Assembly: GCF_017872975.1 (NCBI RefSeq)
Contig: NZ_JAGGJP010000001.1
Location: 248,001-312,000, forward strand
Length of the DNA: 64,000 nucleotides
From: Rubellimicrobium aerolatum
GTDB taxonomy: Bacteria; Pseudomonadota; Alphaproteobacteria; Rhodobacterales; Rhodobacteraceae
Reading direction: 5' to 3'
Each line of letters opens with the position of its first letter. Positions within the stretch are counted from its first letter, which is position 1. The position numbers and the translations under genes are program-made. Below the pieces are notes generated by a model, which saw only the letters and a list, made by a program, of their open reading frames with translations, was not told the DNA's origin and ran no database searches. Below are positions 45,442 through 57,383 of this stretch, in pieces.

Positions 45442-45738
45442 TCACGCCCGGCCGTCGTTGTCGATCAGCGCCTTCAGGCGCGCGGCGTCGTATTCGGCCT
45501 CCAGCCGGGCGGCCTCGGCATGAGCGACCTCGGCCTGCTCCCCCTCCACGGCATAGGGCGTGCCCTTGCGCCACTCGGCGAGATAGGAATCGGTGTCCCG
45601 CGCGCCCGCCTTCATGGCGGCGCGGTCGATGGCCTGCTCGAAGCGCTCGGACAGCTGGACCTTGGCGCCTCGCCGACCCTGGCCAACGATGACCTGCGCC
45701 GGGATGTCGCGCCAGTAGACGATGGTGACGTCGGGCAT
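45442..45738 (-). CDS. 'Virulence factor' domain small protein, 98 aa
   Basis: A 98-residue cytoplasmic protein of the group annotated as 'virulence factor' (a name carried over and not informative here). It begins MPDVTIVYWRDIPAQVIVGQG, followed by RRGAKVQLSERFEQAIDRAAM and DSYLAEWRKG. The C-terminal half is one acidic helix. It precedes the MetF-like gene by 26 bp and so leads the operon small protein-metF-methyltransferase. That fixed association in Rhodobacterales, as I recall it, suggests a helper in C1 or cobalamin methyl transfer. The biochemical role is unknown. Confidence 0.8.
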   Translation of the reverse strand: MPDVTIVYWRDIPAQVIVGQGRRGAKVQLSERFEQAIDRAAMKAGARDTDSYLAEWRKGTPYAVEGEQAEVAHAEAARLEAEYDAARLKALIDNDGRA

Positions 45739-45898
45739 GGGGCTCCTCGGCTCGCTCTCCCCGGCCTTGTAGGCCAATCCGCGACACCGGCAACGCCGGT
45801 TTTCGACATATCCCAAGCATCCAGCGACCGCGCGAGGCTTGCGCGGGGGCCGGTCCTGTCGCTAGTGTCGATCCAAGTTCAGATTGGAGGGCGCGCGA

Positions 45899-47008
45899 AT
45901 GGCGCCCAGGCGTCCCGAGAGCGCGGGCGCGTTCCCGATCGCGGTCGAGCAGCCCGCGCCACAACTCCCCGACCCGGCGACGCTCTACGCGGCGCTGGAC
46001 CTCGGGACCAACTCGTGCCGCATGCTGATCGCGCAGCCCAAGGGCAGCGGGTTCCATGTGGTGGACAGCTTCTCGAAGTCGGTCCAGCTCGGCCAGGGGC
46101 TGGAGGCGACGGGTCGCCTGTCGCGCACCGCCATGGCCCGGACCATCGGCGCGATCCGCATCTGCAAGCAGAAGCTGCAGCGGCACAACGTGACCCGGAT
46201 GCGCCTCGTCGCGACCGAGGCCTGCCGTCGCGCGCGCAACGGCGCGCTGTTCCTCCAGCAGGTCCGCCGGGAGACCGGGCTGGCGCTGGAGATCATCCAG
46301 CCCGAGGAGGAGGCGCGGCTCGCCGTGATCTCCTGCGCGCCGCTGGTCTCCACGCGGTCCGAGCAACTGCTGGTGGTGGACATCGGCGGCGGCTCGACCG
46401 AGCTCGTCTGGATCGACCTGACCTCCGTCCCCAAGCGGGAGCGGCCCCGCGCCATCATGCGGCTTCACGCGGGCTTCCGGCAAGCCCCCGCGCCGTTCCC
46501 GGTGGCCAAGGTGGTGGACTGGATCAGCGTGCCGCTCGGCGTGGCGACGCTGCGGGACCAGTTCGAGGACGTGCAGGACGACGCCGCCCGCTTCGCCCTG
46601 ATGAGCTGGTACTTCGAGGAGAACCTCGCGGCTTTCGCGCCCTCGGCGGTGCAGCAGTCGCGCGAGGGGTTCCAGATCATCGGCACCTCGGGAACGGTCA
46701 CGACCGTCGCGGCCTCGCACCTGGGCCTGAAGCGCTACGACCGCGCCAAGGTGGACGGCCTGACGATGACCTCGGACCAGATCGACGCGGTGATCCGCGA
46801 CTACCTGACCCTCGGCCCCGAGGGGCGTCGGATGGACCCGCGCATCGGCAAGGACCGGCACGAGCTCATCATGTCGGGCTCGGCGATCCTTCAGGCGCTC
46901 ATGCGGCTCTGGCCGACCGACCGGCTGTCGGTCGCCGACCGCGGCCTGCGCGAAGGCCTGCTCTACGCGCAGATGAGCGCGGACGGCGTGCTGGAGGACA
47001 CGTTGTAG
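45899..47008 (+). CDS. ppx: Ppx/GppA family exopolyphosphatase
   Basis: A 369-residue ASKHA-fold phosphatase that hydrolyses polyphosphate or pppGpp. The phosphate-1 loop ALDLGTNSCRMLI is near residues 31-43, the catalytic Glu region EACRRARN near 105, DIGGGSTELVWID near 161-173 and GTSGTVTTVAA near 262-272. It lacks the C-terminal HD domain of long Ppx, as usual in alphaproteobacteria. The N-terminal 30 residues are Pro/Ala-rich and variable. It is divergent from the 98-residue gene, with 160 bp between. Confidence 0.92.
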   Translation: MAPRRPESAGAFPIAVEQPAPQLPDPATLYAALDLGTNSCRMLIAQPKGSGFHVVDSFSKSVQLGQGLEATGRLSRTAMARTIGAIRICKQKLQRHNVTRMRLVATEACRRARNGALFLQQVRRETGLALEIIQPEEEARLAVISCAPLVSTRSEQLLVVDIGGGSTELVWIDLTSVPKRERPRAIMRLHAGFRQAPAPFPVAKVVDWISVPLGVATLRDQFEDVQDDAARFALMSWYFEENLAAFAPSAVQQSREGFQIIGTSGTVTTVAASHLGLKRYDRAKVDGLTMTSDQIDAVIRDYLTLGPEGRRMDPRIGKDRHELIMSGSAILQALMRLWPTDRLSVADRGLREGLLYAQMSADGVLEDTL

Positions 47009-47142
47009 GCTGCGTGCCCGCACGCACCGGCGATCCGGTCCTCGACCGTGATCCGGCGCTTCTCCTGGGGATACGGTGCCGACTCGCAGGGACCGCGGAC
47101 CTTGTCCTCGGCGTGGCGCACGCGAGCACGCCTCCTGCGTCC

Positions 47143-48813
47143 CTACCCTTCCTTGGCCAGCAGGCAGACCTGCCACGGCCCAAGCGTGACCTCGGTCGCG
47201 CCCGCCGGCACGTCCACCCCGAGTCCCTGCCCCGCCACGCGCCAGTCGCCCAAGGGCAGCACCGCCCGGATCGTCCCCTCGCCAAGATTGGCAGCCACGA
47301 AGACCTGCTCGCCGCCGCCGATCCGCAGGAACTCGATCATGTCCCCGGCCGCCATCATGGGCGACTGCGCCCCGATCCGCAGCGCCGGGTGCCTCTGGCG
47401 GAAGGCCAGCGCGCGGCGGTAGTGCTCCAGCATGGAGCCGCCATCGCCCTCCTGCGCCGAAGCGGCCAGCGGCAGGTGCCCGGCCGGCACCGGCAGCCAG
47501 GGCTTGGCCGTCGTGAAGCCGCCTGCCTGGTTCGAGGCTTCCCACACCATGGGGGTGCGCGCGCCGTCGCGACCCTTGAACTCGGGCCAGAAGGCGATGC
47601 CGTAGGGGTCCTGCAGGTCCTCGAACGCAAGCTCCGCCTCGGGCAGGCCCAGCTCCTCGCCCTGATAAAGGCAGACCGACCCGCGCAGGCACATCAGGAG
47701 CGTGGTGTAGGCCCGCGCCGCCGCGTCCGTCAGCCCCCAGCGCGTGACGTGCCGCACCGTGTCATGGTTGGAATAAGACCAGCAGGGCCAAGCGTCCGGC
47801 GCCGCGCGGCCCAGCCGGTCGAAGGCCTGCGCCATCAGCCCCGCCGTGGCGCGTGTCGGCTGGAGCAGCTCGAACGGGTAGCACATCTGCACCTTGTCCC
47901 CGCCCGAGGTGTATTCGGCCATGATCTCCAGCCCCCGCTGGGCGTCTCCGACCTCGCCCACGGCAGCGGCGCCATAGGGCACGAGCTCGGCCCGGAAGTG
48001 GCGCAGAAAGGCGAGGTTCTCGGGCTGGTTCTTCGAGAACAGGTGGAGCTGGTGATTGTAAGGGTTCACGCCGGGCGCGATGGAGTCGTTCCGCAGCTCC
48101 TTCGGCAACGAAGGATTGTCGCGCAGGTACTTGTCGGCGAAGTAGAAGTTGATGGTGTCGAGACGGAAGCCGTCCACCCCGCGTCGCAGCCAGAATCGCG
48201 CCACGTCGAGAAGGGCATCCTGCACGGCCGGCTCGTGGAGGTTCAGGTCGGGCTGCGAGGTCAGGAAGTTGTGCAGGTAATACTGCTCGCGTCCCGGATG
48301 CCACTGCCACGCCGAGCCGCCGAAGATGGACAGCCAGTTGTTGGGGGGCGTGCCGTCCGGCCTGGGATCGGCCCAGACGTACCAGTCGGCGCGTGGGTTG
48401 TCGCGCGACGCGCGGCTCTCGACGAACCAGGGATGCCGGTCCGAGGTGTGCGACAGCACGAGGTCGATCATCACCCGCAGGCCGAGCCCGTGCGCCACGG
48501 CGATGACCCGGTCGAAGTCGGCCAGCGTGCCGAACATCGGGTCCACGTCGCAGTAGTCCGACACGTCGTAGCCGAAGTCCTTCATGGGCGAGGTGAAGAA
48601 CGGGCTGATCCAGATGGCGTCCGCGCCCAACCGGGCGATGTGCGGAAGCCGCTCGGCGATCCCCGCGAGGTCGCCGATCCCGTCGCCGTCCGAGTCCTGG
48701 TAGCTGCGCGGGTAGATCTGATAGATCACAGCGCCGCGCCACCATTCAGGGTCGAGGGGCAGCGGCGCGACTCCGGGCAGGTAGTCGGGTCCGGTCTCGG
48801 GGAACGACGGCAT
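47143..48813 (-). CDS. aglA: Alpha-glucosidase, glycoside hydrolase family 13
   Basis: A 556-residue cytoplasmic exo-acting GH13 enzyme that releases glucose from alpha-glucosides such as maltose, sucrose or trehalose. The four conserved regions are present: DLVLSHTSD near residue 110, GFRLDTINF with nucleophile Asp near 214, AVGEVGDA with acid Glu near 280, and SNHDTVRH near 345. The region-V-like loop lies near 180. No agl transporter genes adjoin. It is divergent from glucokinase (162-bp gap), so the two probably form one functional unit for disaccharide use. Confidence 0.93.
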   Translation of the reverse strand: MPSFPETGPDYLPGVAPLPLDPEWWRGAVIYQIYPRSYQDSDGDGIGDLAGIAERLPHIARLGADAIWISPFFTSPMKDFGYDVSDYCDVDPMFGTLADFDRVIAVAHGLGLRVMIDLVLSHTSDRHPWFVESRASRDNPRADWYVWADPRPDGTPPNNWLSIFGGSAWQWHPGREQYYLHNFLTSQPDLNLHEPAVQDALLDVARFWLRRGVDGFRLDTINFYFADKYLRDNPSLPKELRNDSIAPGVNPYNHQLHLFSKNQPENLAFLRHFRAELVPYGAAAVGEVGDAQRGLEIMAEYTSGGDKVQMCYPFELLQPTRATAGLMAQAFDRLGRAAPDAWPCWSYSNHDTVRHVTRWGLTDAAARAYTTLLMCLRGSVCLYQGEELGLPEAELAFEDLQDPYGIAFWPEFKGRDGARTPMVWEASNQAGGFTTAKPWLPVPAGHLPLAASAQEGDGGSMLEHYRRALAFRQRHPALRIGAQSPMMAAGDMIEFLRIGGGEQVFVAANLGEGTIRAVLPLGDWRVAGQGLGVDVPAGATEVTLGPWQVCLLAKEG

Positions 48814-48975
48814 CGCGGTCTCCTGGCTCGAACGACGCCGCCGGTGATGGCAGAGCCCGCGCCGCGCGTCCAGACCATGGGCCGACCGGATACGCGCGGA
48901 ACCTTGATGCCGCGCCCCGAAGCGGCCTATGAGCGGCCGATCCGTTCCGCCCCGATCCCTTCCGCGAGGTGCCCC
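48814..48975. promoter_or_regulatory. Divergent promoter region, aglA / glk
   Basis: This 162-bp gap must contain the promoters of alpha-glucosidase and glucokinase. No clear palindrome or matching sigma70 hexamer pair was seen, and the zwf-type GTTAGCGCTAAC site is not present here. Confidence 0.35.
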
Positions 48976-49965
48976 ATGCCCCATTCCGCCGAACCGCTGA
49001 CGCTCGTGGCCGATGTCGGAGGCACGAACACGCGCGTCGCGCTGGCCCGGGGGCGCGAGGTGGTCGCGGCGACGATCCGCCGCTACGCCAACAAGGAGCA
49101 GCCGAGCCTGGAGGCCGCGCTGCGTCGTTTCCTGCAGGAGACGGGCGACGCAAAGGTGGCAGCGGCCTGCGTGGCGGTGGCGGGCCCGGTCAAGGACGGG
49201 CGGGGCACCCTCACGAACCTCGACTGGAGCTTCGACCGCGAGACCCTGGCCGAGGCCACGGGCGCGGACCTGGCGGCGATCCTCAACGATCTCCAGGCGC
49301 AGGGGCATGCCCTGGGCTTCGTCGATCCGGCGCTCACGACGACCGTGATGCCCTTTCCCCCAGCGAGCCCGCAGGCGGCCAAGCTGGTGGTGAACGTCGG
49401 GACCGGCTTCAACATCGCCCAGGTCTTCGACGCCGCAGGGGGCCGGCTGGTGCCGCCCGCCGAGGCGGGCCACGTGACGCTGCCGGTCCGCTCCGAGGAG
49501 GACCTCCGGCTCGCCCGGTTCGTGGGCGCGGCGCATGGCTTCGCCTCGGTCGAGGAGGTGCTGTCGGGTCGCGGCCTCGTGCAGGTCTTCGATTGGCTCG
49601 GCCAGGAAGAAGGCGATGCGACGCGCGCGACCTCGGCCGAGATCATGGAGGCTCTGGCCCGGGGCGAGGAGGGCCGCGCCGCGCGGGCGGGGCGGGTCTT
49701 CGTGCGGATGCTGGGAGCGGTCTCGGGCGACCTCGCGCTGACGACGCTGCCCTTCGGGGGAATCTGGCTGGTAGGCGGGCTGGCGCGGGCCTTCGCGCCC
49801 CATCTCGACCGCTTCGGCTTCCGCGAGGCGTTCCGCGACAAGGGGCGCTTCTCGGAATTCCTGGACGGCTTCGGCGTCGGCGTCGTCGAGGACGACAACG
49901 CCGCGCTGACGGGATCGGCCTCGCACCTTGTGGGGCTCCTGCAAGGCGGCCGTCCGCCCGCCTGA
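48976..49965 (+). CDS. glk: Glucokinase
   Basis: A 329-residue proteobacterial-type glucokinase that phosphorylates glucose with ATP. The phosphate loop VADVGGTNTRVALA is near residues 10-23, the NLDWSF strand near 80, the catalytic Asp in AILNDLQAQGHAL near 100, NVGTGFNIAQ near 138-147, the PAEAGHVTL motif with glucose-binding Glu near 160, and GGIWLVGGLAR near 262. It is divergent from alpha-glucosidase. It supplies glucose 6-phosphate to the zwf-pgl-pgi enzymes encoded further along. Confidence 0.94.
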   Translation: MPHSAEPLTLVADVGGTNTRVALARGREVVAATIRRYANKEQPSLEAALRRFLQETGDAKVAAACVAVAGPVKDGRGTLTNLDWSFDRETLAEATGADLAAILNDLQAQGHALGFVDPALTTTVMPFPPASPQAAKLVVNVGTGFNIAQVFDAAGGRLVPPAEAGHVTLPVRSEEDLRLARFVGAAHGFASVEEVLSGRGLVQVFDWLGQEEGDATRATSAEIMEALARGEEGRAARAGRVFVRMLGAVSGDLALTTLPFGGIWLVGGLARAFAPHLDRFGFREAFRDKGRFSEFLDGFGVGVVEDDNAALTGSASHLVGLLQGGRPPA

Positions 49966-50057
49966 TATCTGCCGACTTCGTCGCGATCCCGTCGGGCGTG
50001 GCCCGACTCCGACCGGACCCTGGAGCCGCGCGACCTCGTCGCCTTGGCGGTGCGGGT

Positions 50058-52382
50058 TCATGCCAGGATCCGCTCCACGGTGCCGGTGAGTTCGACCAAG
50101 GAGAAGGGCTTGGGAAGGAAGACCGAGCCCGTCACCAGCCCCTTCTGCTCCGAGAAGGCCTCCTCGGCATAGCCGGAGGCGAAGATCACCTTGACCCCGG
50201 GGCGCTGCAGCAGCGCCTGCCGGACCCAGGTGGGTCCGTCCATGTCGGGCAGGACGACGTCGCTCAGGATGAGGTCCACCTCCAGCGCCGGATCCTGCAG
50301 GAGGGCCAGGGCGGCCTCGGCGCTGTCGGCCTCCACGACCTCATGGTCCCGCATCCGCAGGGCGCGCGCCGCGAAGGCGCGGACCGGGGCCTCGTCCTCC
50401 ACGAGCAGGATGCGCGCGGCGACCGAGGAGGCGGGCGGCTTCTGCCCGGGCGGCGGGGCCGGCTGCGGCTCGGGCCGATCGTGCGCCGGGAACCAGAGCG
50501 TGAAGGTGGTGCCCTGCCCGACCGTGCTGTCGGCGAAGATGTAGCCGCCGGTCTGCTTGACGATGCCGTAGGCGGTGGAAAGGCCCAGGCCCGTCCCCTC
50601 GCCGGGGCGCTTGGTGGTGTAGAAGGGTTCGAAGATCTTGGGCAGGCGGTCGGGCGGGATGCCGACGCCCTGGTCGAGCACCCGGACCTGCACGTAGCGC
50701 CCCGGCGGAATTGTGGCGCGGCCGTGGGCTTCGGGCGCGTCGAGCGTGACGTTGCCGGTCGCGATGCGGATCTCGCCGCCCTCGGGCATGGCGTCGCGGG
50801 CGTTCACGACAAGGTTCATCACCACCTGCTCGAGCTGCCGGCGGTCGGCGCGGATGCAGAGCAGGGACGGGTCGTGGTCGAGGGTCAGCCGCACCCGCTC
50901 CCCCACGAGGCGGTCGAGGAGGTGCGTGAGGTCCGCCAGCGCGTCGGGCAGGTCGATCGTCTCGGGCATCATGCTCTGCTTGCGCGAGAAGGCGAGGAGC
51001 TGTCCCACGAGGCTCGCGGCGCGGTTCACGTTCTGCCGGATCTGGGTCAGGTCGGCGTATTCGGGGTCGCCCTGGTCGTGCCGCAGCAGCAGGAGGTCGC
51101 AATGGCCCGAGATGGCGGTCAGCAGGTTGTTGAAGTCGTGAGCGACGCCGCCGGCGAGCTGGCCCAGCGCCTGCATCTTCTGGCTCTGGGCGAACTGGGC
51201 CTCCAGGGCCTTGAGCTCGCTCACGTCGTCGAGCACGCCGATCAGGTGGCGGTCCTCGGGGGGACCGGCCGGGCTGAGGGTCAGCCGGACCACGGTGTCC
51301 TGGTGCGGGCCCGTGCCGCGCAGCACCTGCGGGCCCGAGGCCGGGCGGCCCTCGGCCACGTCGGAGATCCATTCGATCATCGGCCGGCCCATGCCCTCCA
51401 GCACCTCGGACATGCGGGTGCCGGGCTCGGCGGCCATCGGGAGGAGGAGGCGGGCGGGACGGTTCGCGGCCAGGATCTCCCCGGTCGGCGCGATCCTGAG
51501 GAGCGGCACCGGCAGGTCCTCGACGGCCTCCCAGGCGTCGAGGCCGTCCCGCGGGGCGGGCGCGGGAAGGAAGAGCACGCTGCGCTGCCCGTCCTCGTCC
51601 GAGATCTCGACCACGAGGCATTCGATCGGCCGGGCGATCGGCCGGACGCGGGCGAGGACGGCCTGGGTCCGGCCGAGGACCAGGGGAGGCTTGGCCGCGA
51701 GCTCGTCGAGGTGGTGGGCCGGGAGGCCGAAGGCGCGGTGGAACGCCCCGTTCGCGGACAGGACGACCCCGCCCTCGTCCACGTCGAGGCAGGGCAGCGC
51801 CGGCGGGTCGCCGGCCCGCCGCTGGTCGAGCCGCCACAGGAGGGTGTCGCCGTCGATCCGGTCCGCCTGGAGGCGGCGGAGCATCCGTCGGCTCCCCCCC
51901 TCCTCCTCGGCGGAGCCCAGCGTCACGGCGCGGGCCTGGAGGCGGGCGACGGCGGCCGAAGCGTCCGCGAGGCGGGGCGACAGCGCCGCGTCCAGGGAGG
52001 CGCCATCGACGCCCTGCCCGGCCGCGCCGGCCGATCGCGCCAGGATGGCGCCCGCGCCGTCGGCCAGGAGGGCGACGGACGGGTCGCGGCGCAGGGCGGC
52101 GACCGCCCCTTCCCGTCGCAGGCGCGTCGCCCCGGCGCGACGCAGGGCGAGCGCCGACCGCAGGATCGCGACGCCGAAGAGGAGGGCCGAGGTCAGGACC
52201 AGCGAGTCGCCCAGCCATCCCGGTCGCAGGAGGGTGGCGGGGCCGAGGATCGCCACTGCGGCCACGAGGACCGGCAGGCCGGGGGAGCGCCGGGCCGTCC
52301 GGCCGAGCCGGTCGGCCAGCATCGGCACCATCCCCTGCGCGGCCATCGGGCGCGGCGCGCCGGCGTTCTCAAGCTGTGTCAC
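50058..52382 (-). CDS. cckA: Hybrid sensor histidine kinase CckA
   Basis: A 774-residue membrane kinase and phosphatase at the top of the CckA-ChpT-CtrA pathway. Two membrane helices lie near residues 38-80, then two PAS-like regions (about 190-270 and 280-390). The phospho-acceptor His is near residue 414 (LAGGVAHDFNNLLTAISGHCDLLLL), with the ATPase domain to 650 (VMNLVVNARDAM, DQGVGIPPD, GTGLGLSTAYGIVKQTGG). A receiver domain with acceptor Asp near 710 (SDVVLPDMDG) ends the protein. In Rhodobacterales it influences motility and gene-transfer-agent release. Translation may begin at GTG 52382 or at ATG 52346. Confidence 0.93.
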   Translation of the reverse strand: MTQLENAGAPRPMAAQGMVPMLADRLGRTARRSPGLPVLVAAVAILGPATLLRPGWLGDSLVLTSALLFGVAILRSALALRRAGATRLRREGAVAALRRDPSVALLADGAGAILARSAGAAGQGVDGASLDAALSPRLADASAAVARLQARAVTLGSAEEEGGSRRMLRRLQADRIDGDTLLWRLDQRRAGDPPALPCLDVDEGGVVLSANGAFHRAFGLPAHHLDELAAKPPLVLGRTQAVLARVRPIARPIECLVVEISDEDGQRSVLFLPAPAPRDGLDAWEAVEDLPVPLLRIAPTGEILAANRPARLLLPMAAEPGTRMSEVLEGMGRPMIEWISDVAEGRPASGPQVLRGTGPHQDTVVRLTLSPAGPPEDRHLIGVLDDVSELKALEAQFAQSQKMQALGQLAGGVAHDFNNLLTAISGHCDLLLLRHDQGDPEYADLTQIRQNVNRAASLVGQLLAFSRKQSMMPETIDLPDALADLTHLLDRLVGERVRLTLDHDPSLLCIRADRRQLEQVVMNLVVNARDAMPEGGEIRIATGNVTLDAPEAHGRATIPPGRYVQVRVLDQGVGIPPDRLPKIFEPFYTTKRPGEGTGLGLSTAYGIVKQTGGYIFADSTVGQGTTFTLWFPAHDRPEPQPAPPPGQKPPASSVAARILLVEDEAPVRAFAARALRMRDHEVVEADSAEAALALLQDPALEVDLILSDVVLPDMDGPTWVRQALLQRPGVKVIFASGYAEEAFSEQKGLVTGSVFLPKPFSLVELTGTVERILA

Positions 52383-52435
52383 GTCCTGGCCCCCCTGTTC
52401 GCTGATTCCCAGGCCCTCATCCTACCCGATCAGTC

Positions 52436-52451
52436 CTAACGCCCGATTAAC
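52436..52451 (-). promoter_or_regulatory. Possible CtrA box upstream of cckA
   Basis: Read on the minus strand, GTTAA-N7-TTAG lies about 55-70 bp before the cckA start. It matches the TTAA-N7-TTAA CtrA site except for one base. AT-rich tetramers are rare here. Feedback of CtrA on cckA would make sense but is inference. Confidence 0.3.
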
Positions 52452-52520
52452 GGCGAAACTGCGGCCGAGGATTTCGCGAGCCGCCGGACCAGGGCGGGCC
52501 GGCCCTGGGCGGAGGACGGA

Positions 52521-55177
<2,657 letters not shown>

Positions 55178-55285
55178 TCATGGAACGGCGGCTGACGCAA
55201 ACCGCCCCTGGGCCGCCGCTGGCGGGCCATGCCGGGGCCGTCGCGCGTCGTAGGACGGTCCCGCCGTTCCCAAGGAGCTTGCCCC

Positions 55286-57337
55286 GTGACCCAGACCGCG
55301 CCCCTGCCCCATGCCGACGCCGACGCGCTCGTGGTCTTCACGCCATCCGGCAAGCGCGGGCGATTCCCGGTGGGAACGCCGGTGCTGACGGCGGCGCGGC
55401 AGTTGGGCGTGGACCTCGATTCGGTCTGCGGGGGGCGGGGCATCTGCTCCAAGTGCCAGGTGACGCCGCAGTTCGGGGAGTTCCCCAAGCACGGGGTGAC
55501 GGTGACGGCGGACGCGCTGTCGGCCTGGAACGCGGTCGAGGAACGCTATGACCGCGTGCGGGGGTTGACGGCGGGGCGACGGCTGGGGTGCCAGGCGCGG
55601 GTCGAGGGCGACGTGGTGATCGACGTGCCGCCCGAGAGCCAGGTGCACCGGCAGGTGGTCCGCAAGGAGGCCGACGCGCGCGAGATCGTCATGGACCCGG
55701 CGACGCGGCTGCTGCTCGTGCAGGTGGCCGAGCCCGACATGCACGAGCCGAGGGGCGACCTGGAGCGGCTGGCCGAGGCGCTGCGGGCGGAGTGGGGCGT
55801 GGGCGCCGTGACCGCGCCGCTGCCGGTGCTGGCGAAGCTGCAAGGGGCGCTGCGGAAGGGCGGGTGGCAGGTGACGGTGGCGCTGTGGACGGGCGACGCG
55901 GGGCCGGCGAAGGTGCTGGACCTGTGGCCGGGGTTCCACGAAGGGCGGGTCTACGGGCTGGCGATCGACCTTGGCTCCACGACCATCGCGGCGCACCTGA
56001 CGGACCTGCGGAACGGGACCGTCAAGGCGAGCGCGGGGGCGATGAACCCGCAGATCCGGTTCGGCGAGGACCTGATGAGCCGGGTCTCCTATGCGATGAT
56101 GAACCCCGGCGGGGACCGCGAGATGACCTCCGCCGTGCGGGCGGCCATCGACGGGCTGGCGAAGGGGCTGGCCGAGGAGGCGGGGATCGGGGCGCGGGAT
56201 ATCCTGGAGATCACGGTCGTCTGCAATCCGGTGATGCACCACCTGCTGCTCGGGATCGATCCGGTGGAGCTGGGCCAGGCGCCCTTCGCGCTGGCGACTT
56301 CCTCGGCGGTGGGGCTGGAGGCGCGGGACCTGGGGCTGTCGCAGGTCAACGAGGGGGCGCAGGTCTATGTCCTGCCGCTGATCGCCGGGCACGTGGGCGC
56401 GGACGCGGCGGCGGTCGCGCTGGCGGAGCGGCCGGACCAGTCCGACGACCTCGTGCTGACGGTGGACGTGGGGACCAACGCGGAGATCCTGCTGGGGGAC
56501 CGGAGCCGGGTGCTCGCCTGCTCCTCGCCGACGGGGCCGGCGTTCGAGGGGGCGCAGATCAGCTCGGGCCAGCGGGCCGCGCCGGGGGCGATCGAGCGGG
56601 TCGAGATCGACCCCGCGACCAAGGAGCCGCGCTTCAAGGTGATCGGCAGCGACCTCTGGTCGGACGATCCGGGCTTCGCCGAGGCCACCGGGGCCACGGG
56701 CGTCACCGGCATCTGTGGGTCGGGGATCATCGAGGCGGTGGCCGAGATGCGGATGGCGGGGCTGCTGGACGCGGGCGGGCTGATCGGGTCGGCGGAGCAG
56801 ACCGGGACCGCGCGCTGCGAGCCTGTGGGGCGGACGAGCAGCTATCTGCTGTGGGACGGGACGGCGCAGGGCGGGCCGCGCATCAGCGTCACGCAGGGCG
56901 ACATCCGGGCGATCCAGCTCGCCAAGTCGGCTCTCTATGCCGGGGCGCGGCTGCTGATGGACGAGATGGGCCTGGACAAGGTGGACCGGGTGACTCTGGC
57001 GGGGGCCTTCGGGGCGCATATCAGCCCGAAGCACGCGATGGTGCTGGGGATGATCCCGGACGTGCCGCTGGATCACGTCCGCAGCGCCGGGAACGCCGCC
57101 GGGACGGGCGCGCGGATCGCGCTGTGTTCCGTGGCGGCGCGGCGGGAGGTGGAGGGGCTGGTCTCCCGGATCACCAAGGTCGAGACCGCCATCGAGCCGC
57201 GCTTCCAGGAGCATTTCGTGGCGGCCAACGCCATCCCGCACGCGAGCGACCCCTTCCCGAACCTCCGGGGCGTCGTGACGCTGCCGGAGCCGTCGTTCAA
57301 CGCCGGCGGCGGCGAGGGACGGCGGCGGCGGCGCTGA
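55286..57337 (+). CDS. 2Fe-2S / ASKHA corrinoid-activating protein (RamA/RACo-like)
   Basis: A 683-residue protein that should reductively reactivate cob(II)alamin in a methyl-transfer protein. An N-terminal plant-type 2Fe-2S domain has CGGRGICSKC near residues 49-58 and a fourth Cys in RLGCQA near 103. After a linker, an ASKHA ATPase-like domain starts at GLAIDLGSTTIAAHL (about 225-240), with TVDVGTNAEILLGD, GICGSGIIEAVAEM and LAGAFGAHISPKHA further on. In relatives a protein of this type supports split MetH. I chose GTG 55286 because an AAGGAG ribosome site lies 8 bp before it. Confidence 0.88.
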   Translation: MTQTAPLPHADADALVVFTPSGKRGRFPVGTPVLTAARQLGVDLDSVCGGRGICSKCQVTPQFGEFPKHGVTVTADALSAWNAVEERYDRVRGLTAGRRLGCQARVEGDVVIDVPPESQVHRQVVRKEADAREIVMDPATRLLLVQVAEPDMHEPRGDLERLAEALRAEWGVGAVTAPLPVLAKLQGALRKGGWQVTVALWTGDAGPAKVLDLWPGFHEGRVYGLAIDLGSTTIAAHLTDLRNGTVKASAGAMNPQIRFGEDLMSRVSYAMMNPGGDREMTSAVRAAIDGLAKGLAEEAGIGARDILEITVVCNPVMHHLLLGIDPVELGQAPFALATSSAVGLEARDLGLSQVNEGAQVYVLPLIAGHVGADAAAVALAERPDQSDDLVLTVDVGTNAEILLGDRSRVLACSSPTGPAFEGAQISSGQRAAPGAIERVEIDPATKEPRFKVIGSDLWSDDPGFAEATGATGVTGICGSGIIEAVAEMRMAGLLDAGGLIGSAEQTGTARCEPVGRTSSYLLWDGTAQGGPRISVTQGDIRAIQLAKSALYAGARLLMDEMGLDKVDRVTLAGAFGAHISPKHAMVLGMIPDVPLDHVRSAGNAAGTGARIALCSVAARREVEGLVSRITKVETAIEPRFQEHFVAANAIPHASDPFPNLRGVVTLPEPSFNAGGGEGRRRRR

Positions 57338-57350
57338 CGGCTTGACGAGG

Positions 57351-57374
57351 CCCGGAGGGATCGTTACCTCCGGG
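57351..57374 (+). repeat. Hairpin between RACo-like gene and tRNA-Gly
   Basis: CCCGGAGG and CCTCCGGG form an 8-bp stem with an 8-base loop, 13 bp after the stop codon and 9 bp before the tRNA. It has no T run. It could be a weak terminator or a processing signal. Confidence 0.4.
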
Positions 57375-57383
57375 CGCATCACC

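Noticed and set aside
42158-45523. A 1121-codon open frame on the plus strand
   Set aside because: It runs antisense through rlmE, the corrinoid methyltransferase and the MetF-like gene. Its translation is Arg/His/Gly/Leu-rich low complexity, a usual artefact of high GC.
48969-52439. A 1156-codon open frame on the plus strand
   Set aside because: It overlaps glucokinase in another frame and cckA in antisense, and has shadow-type composition. Both real genes have complete motifs.
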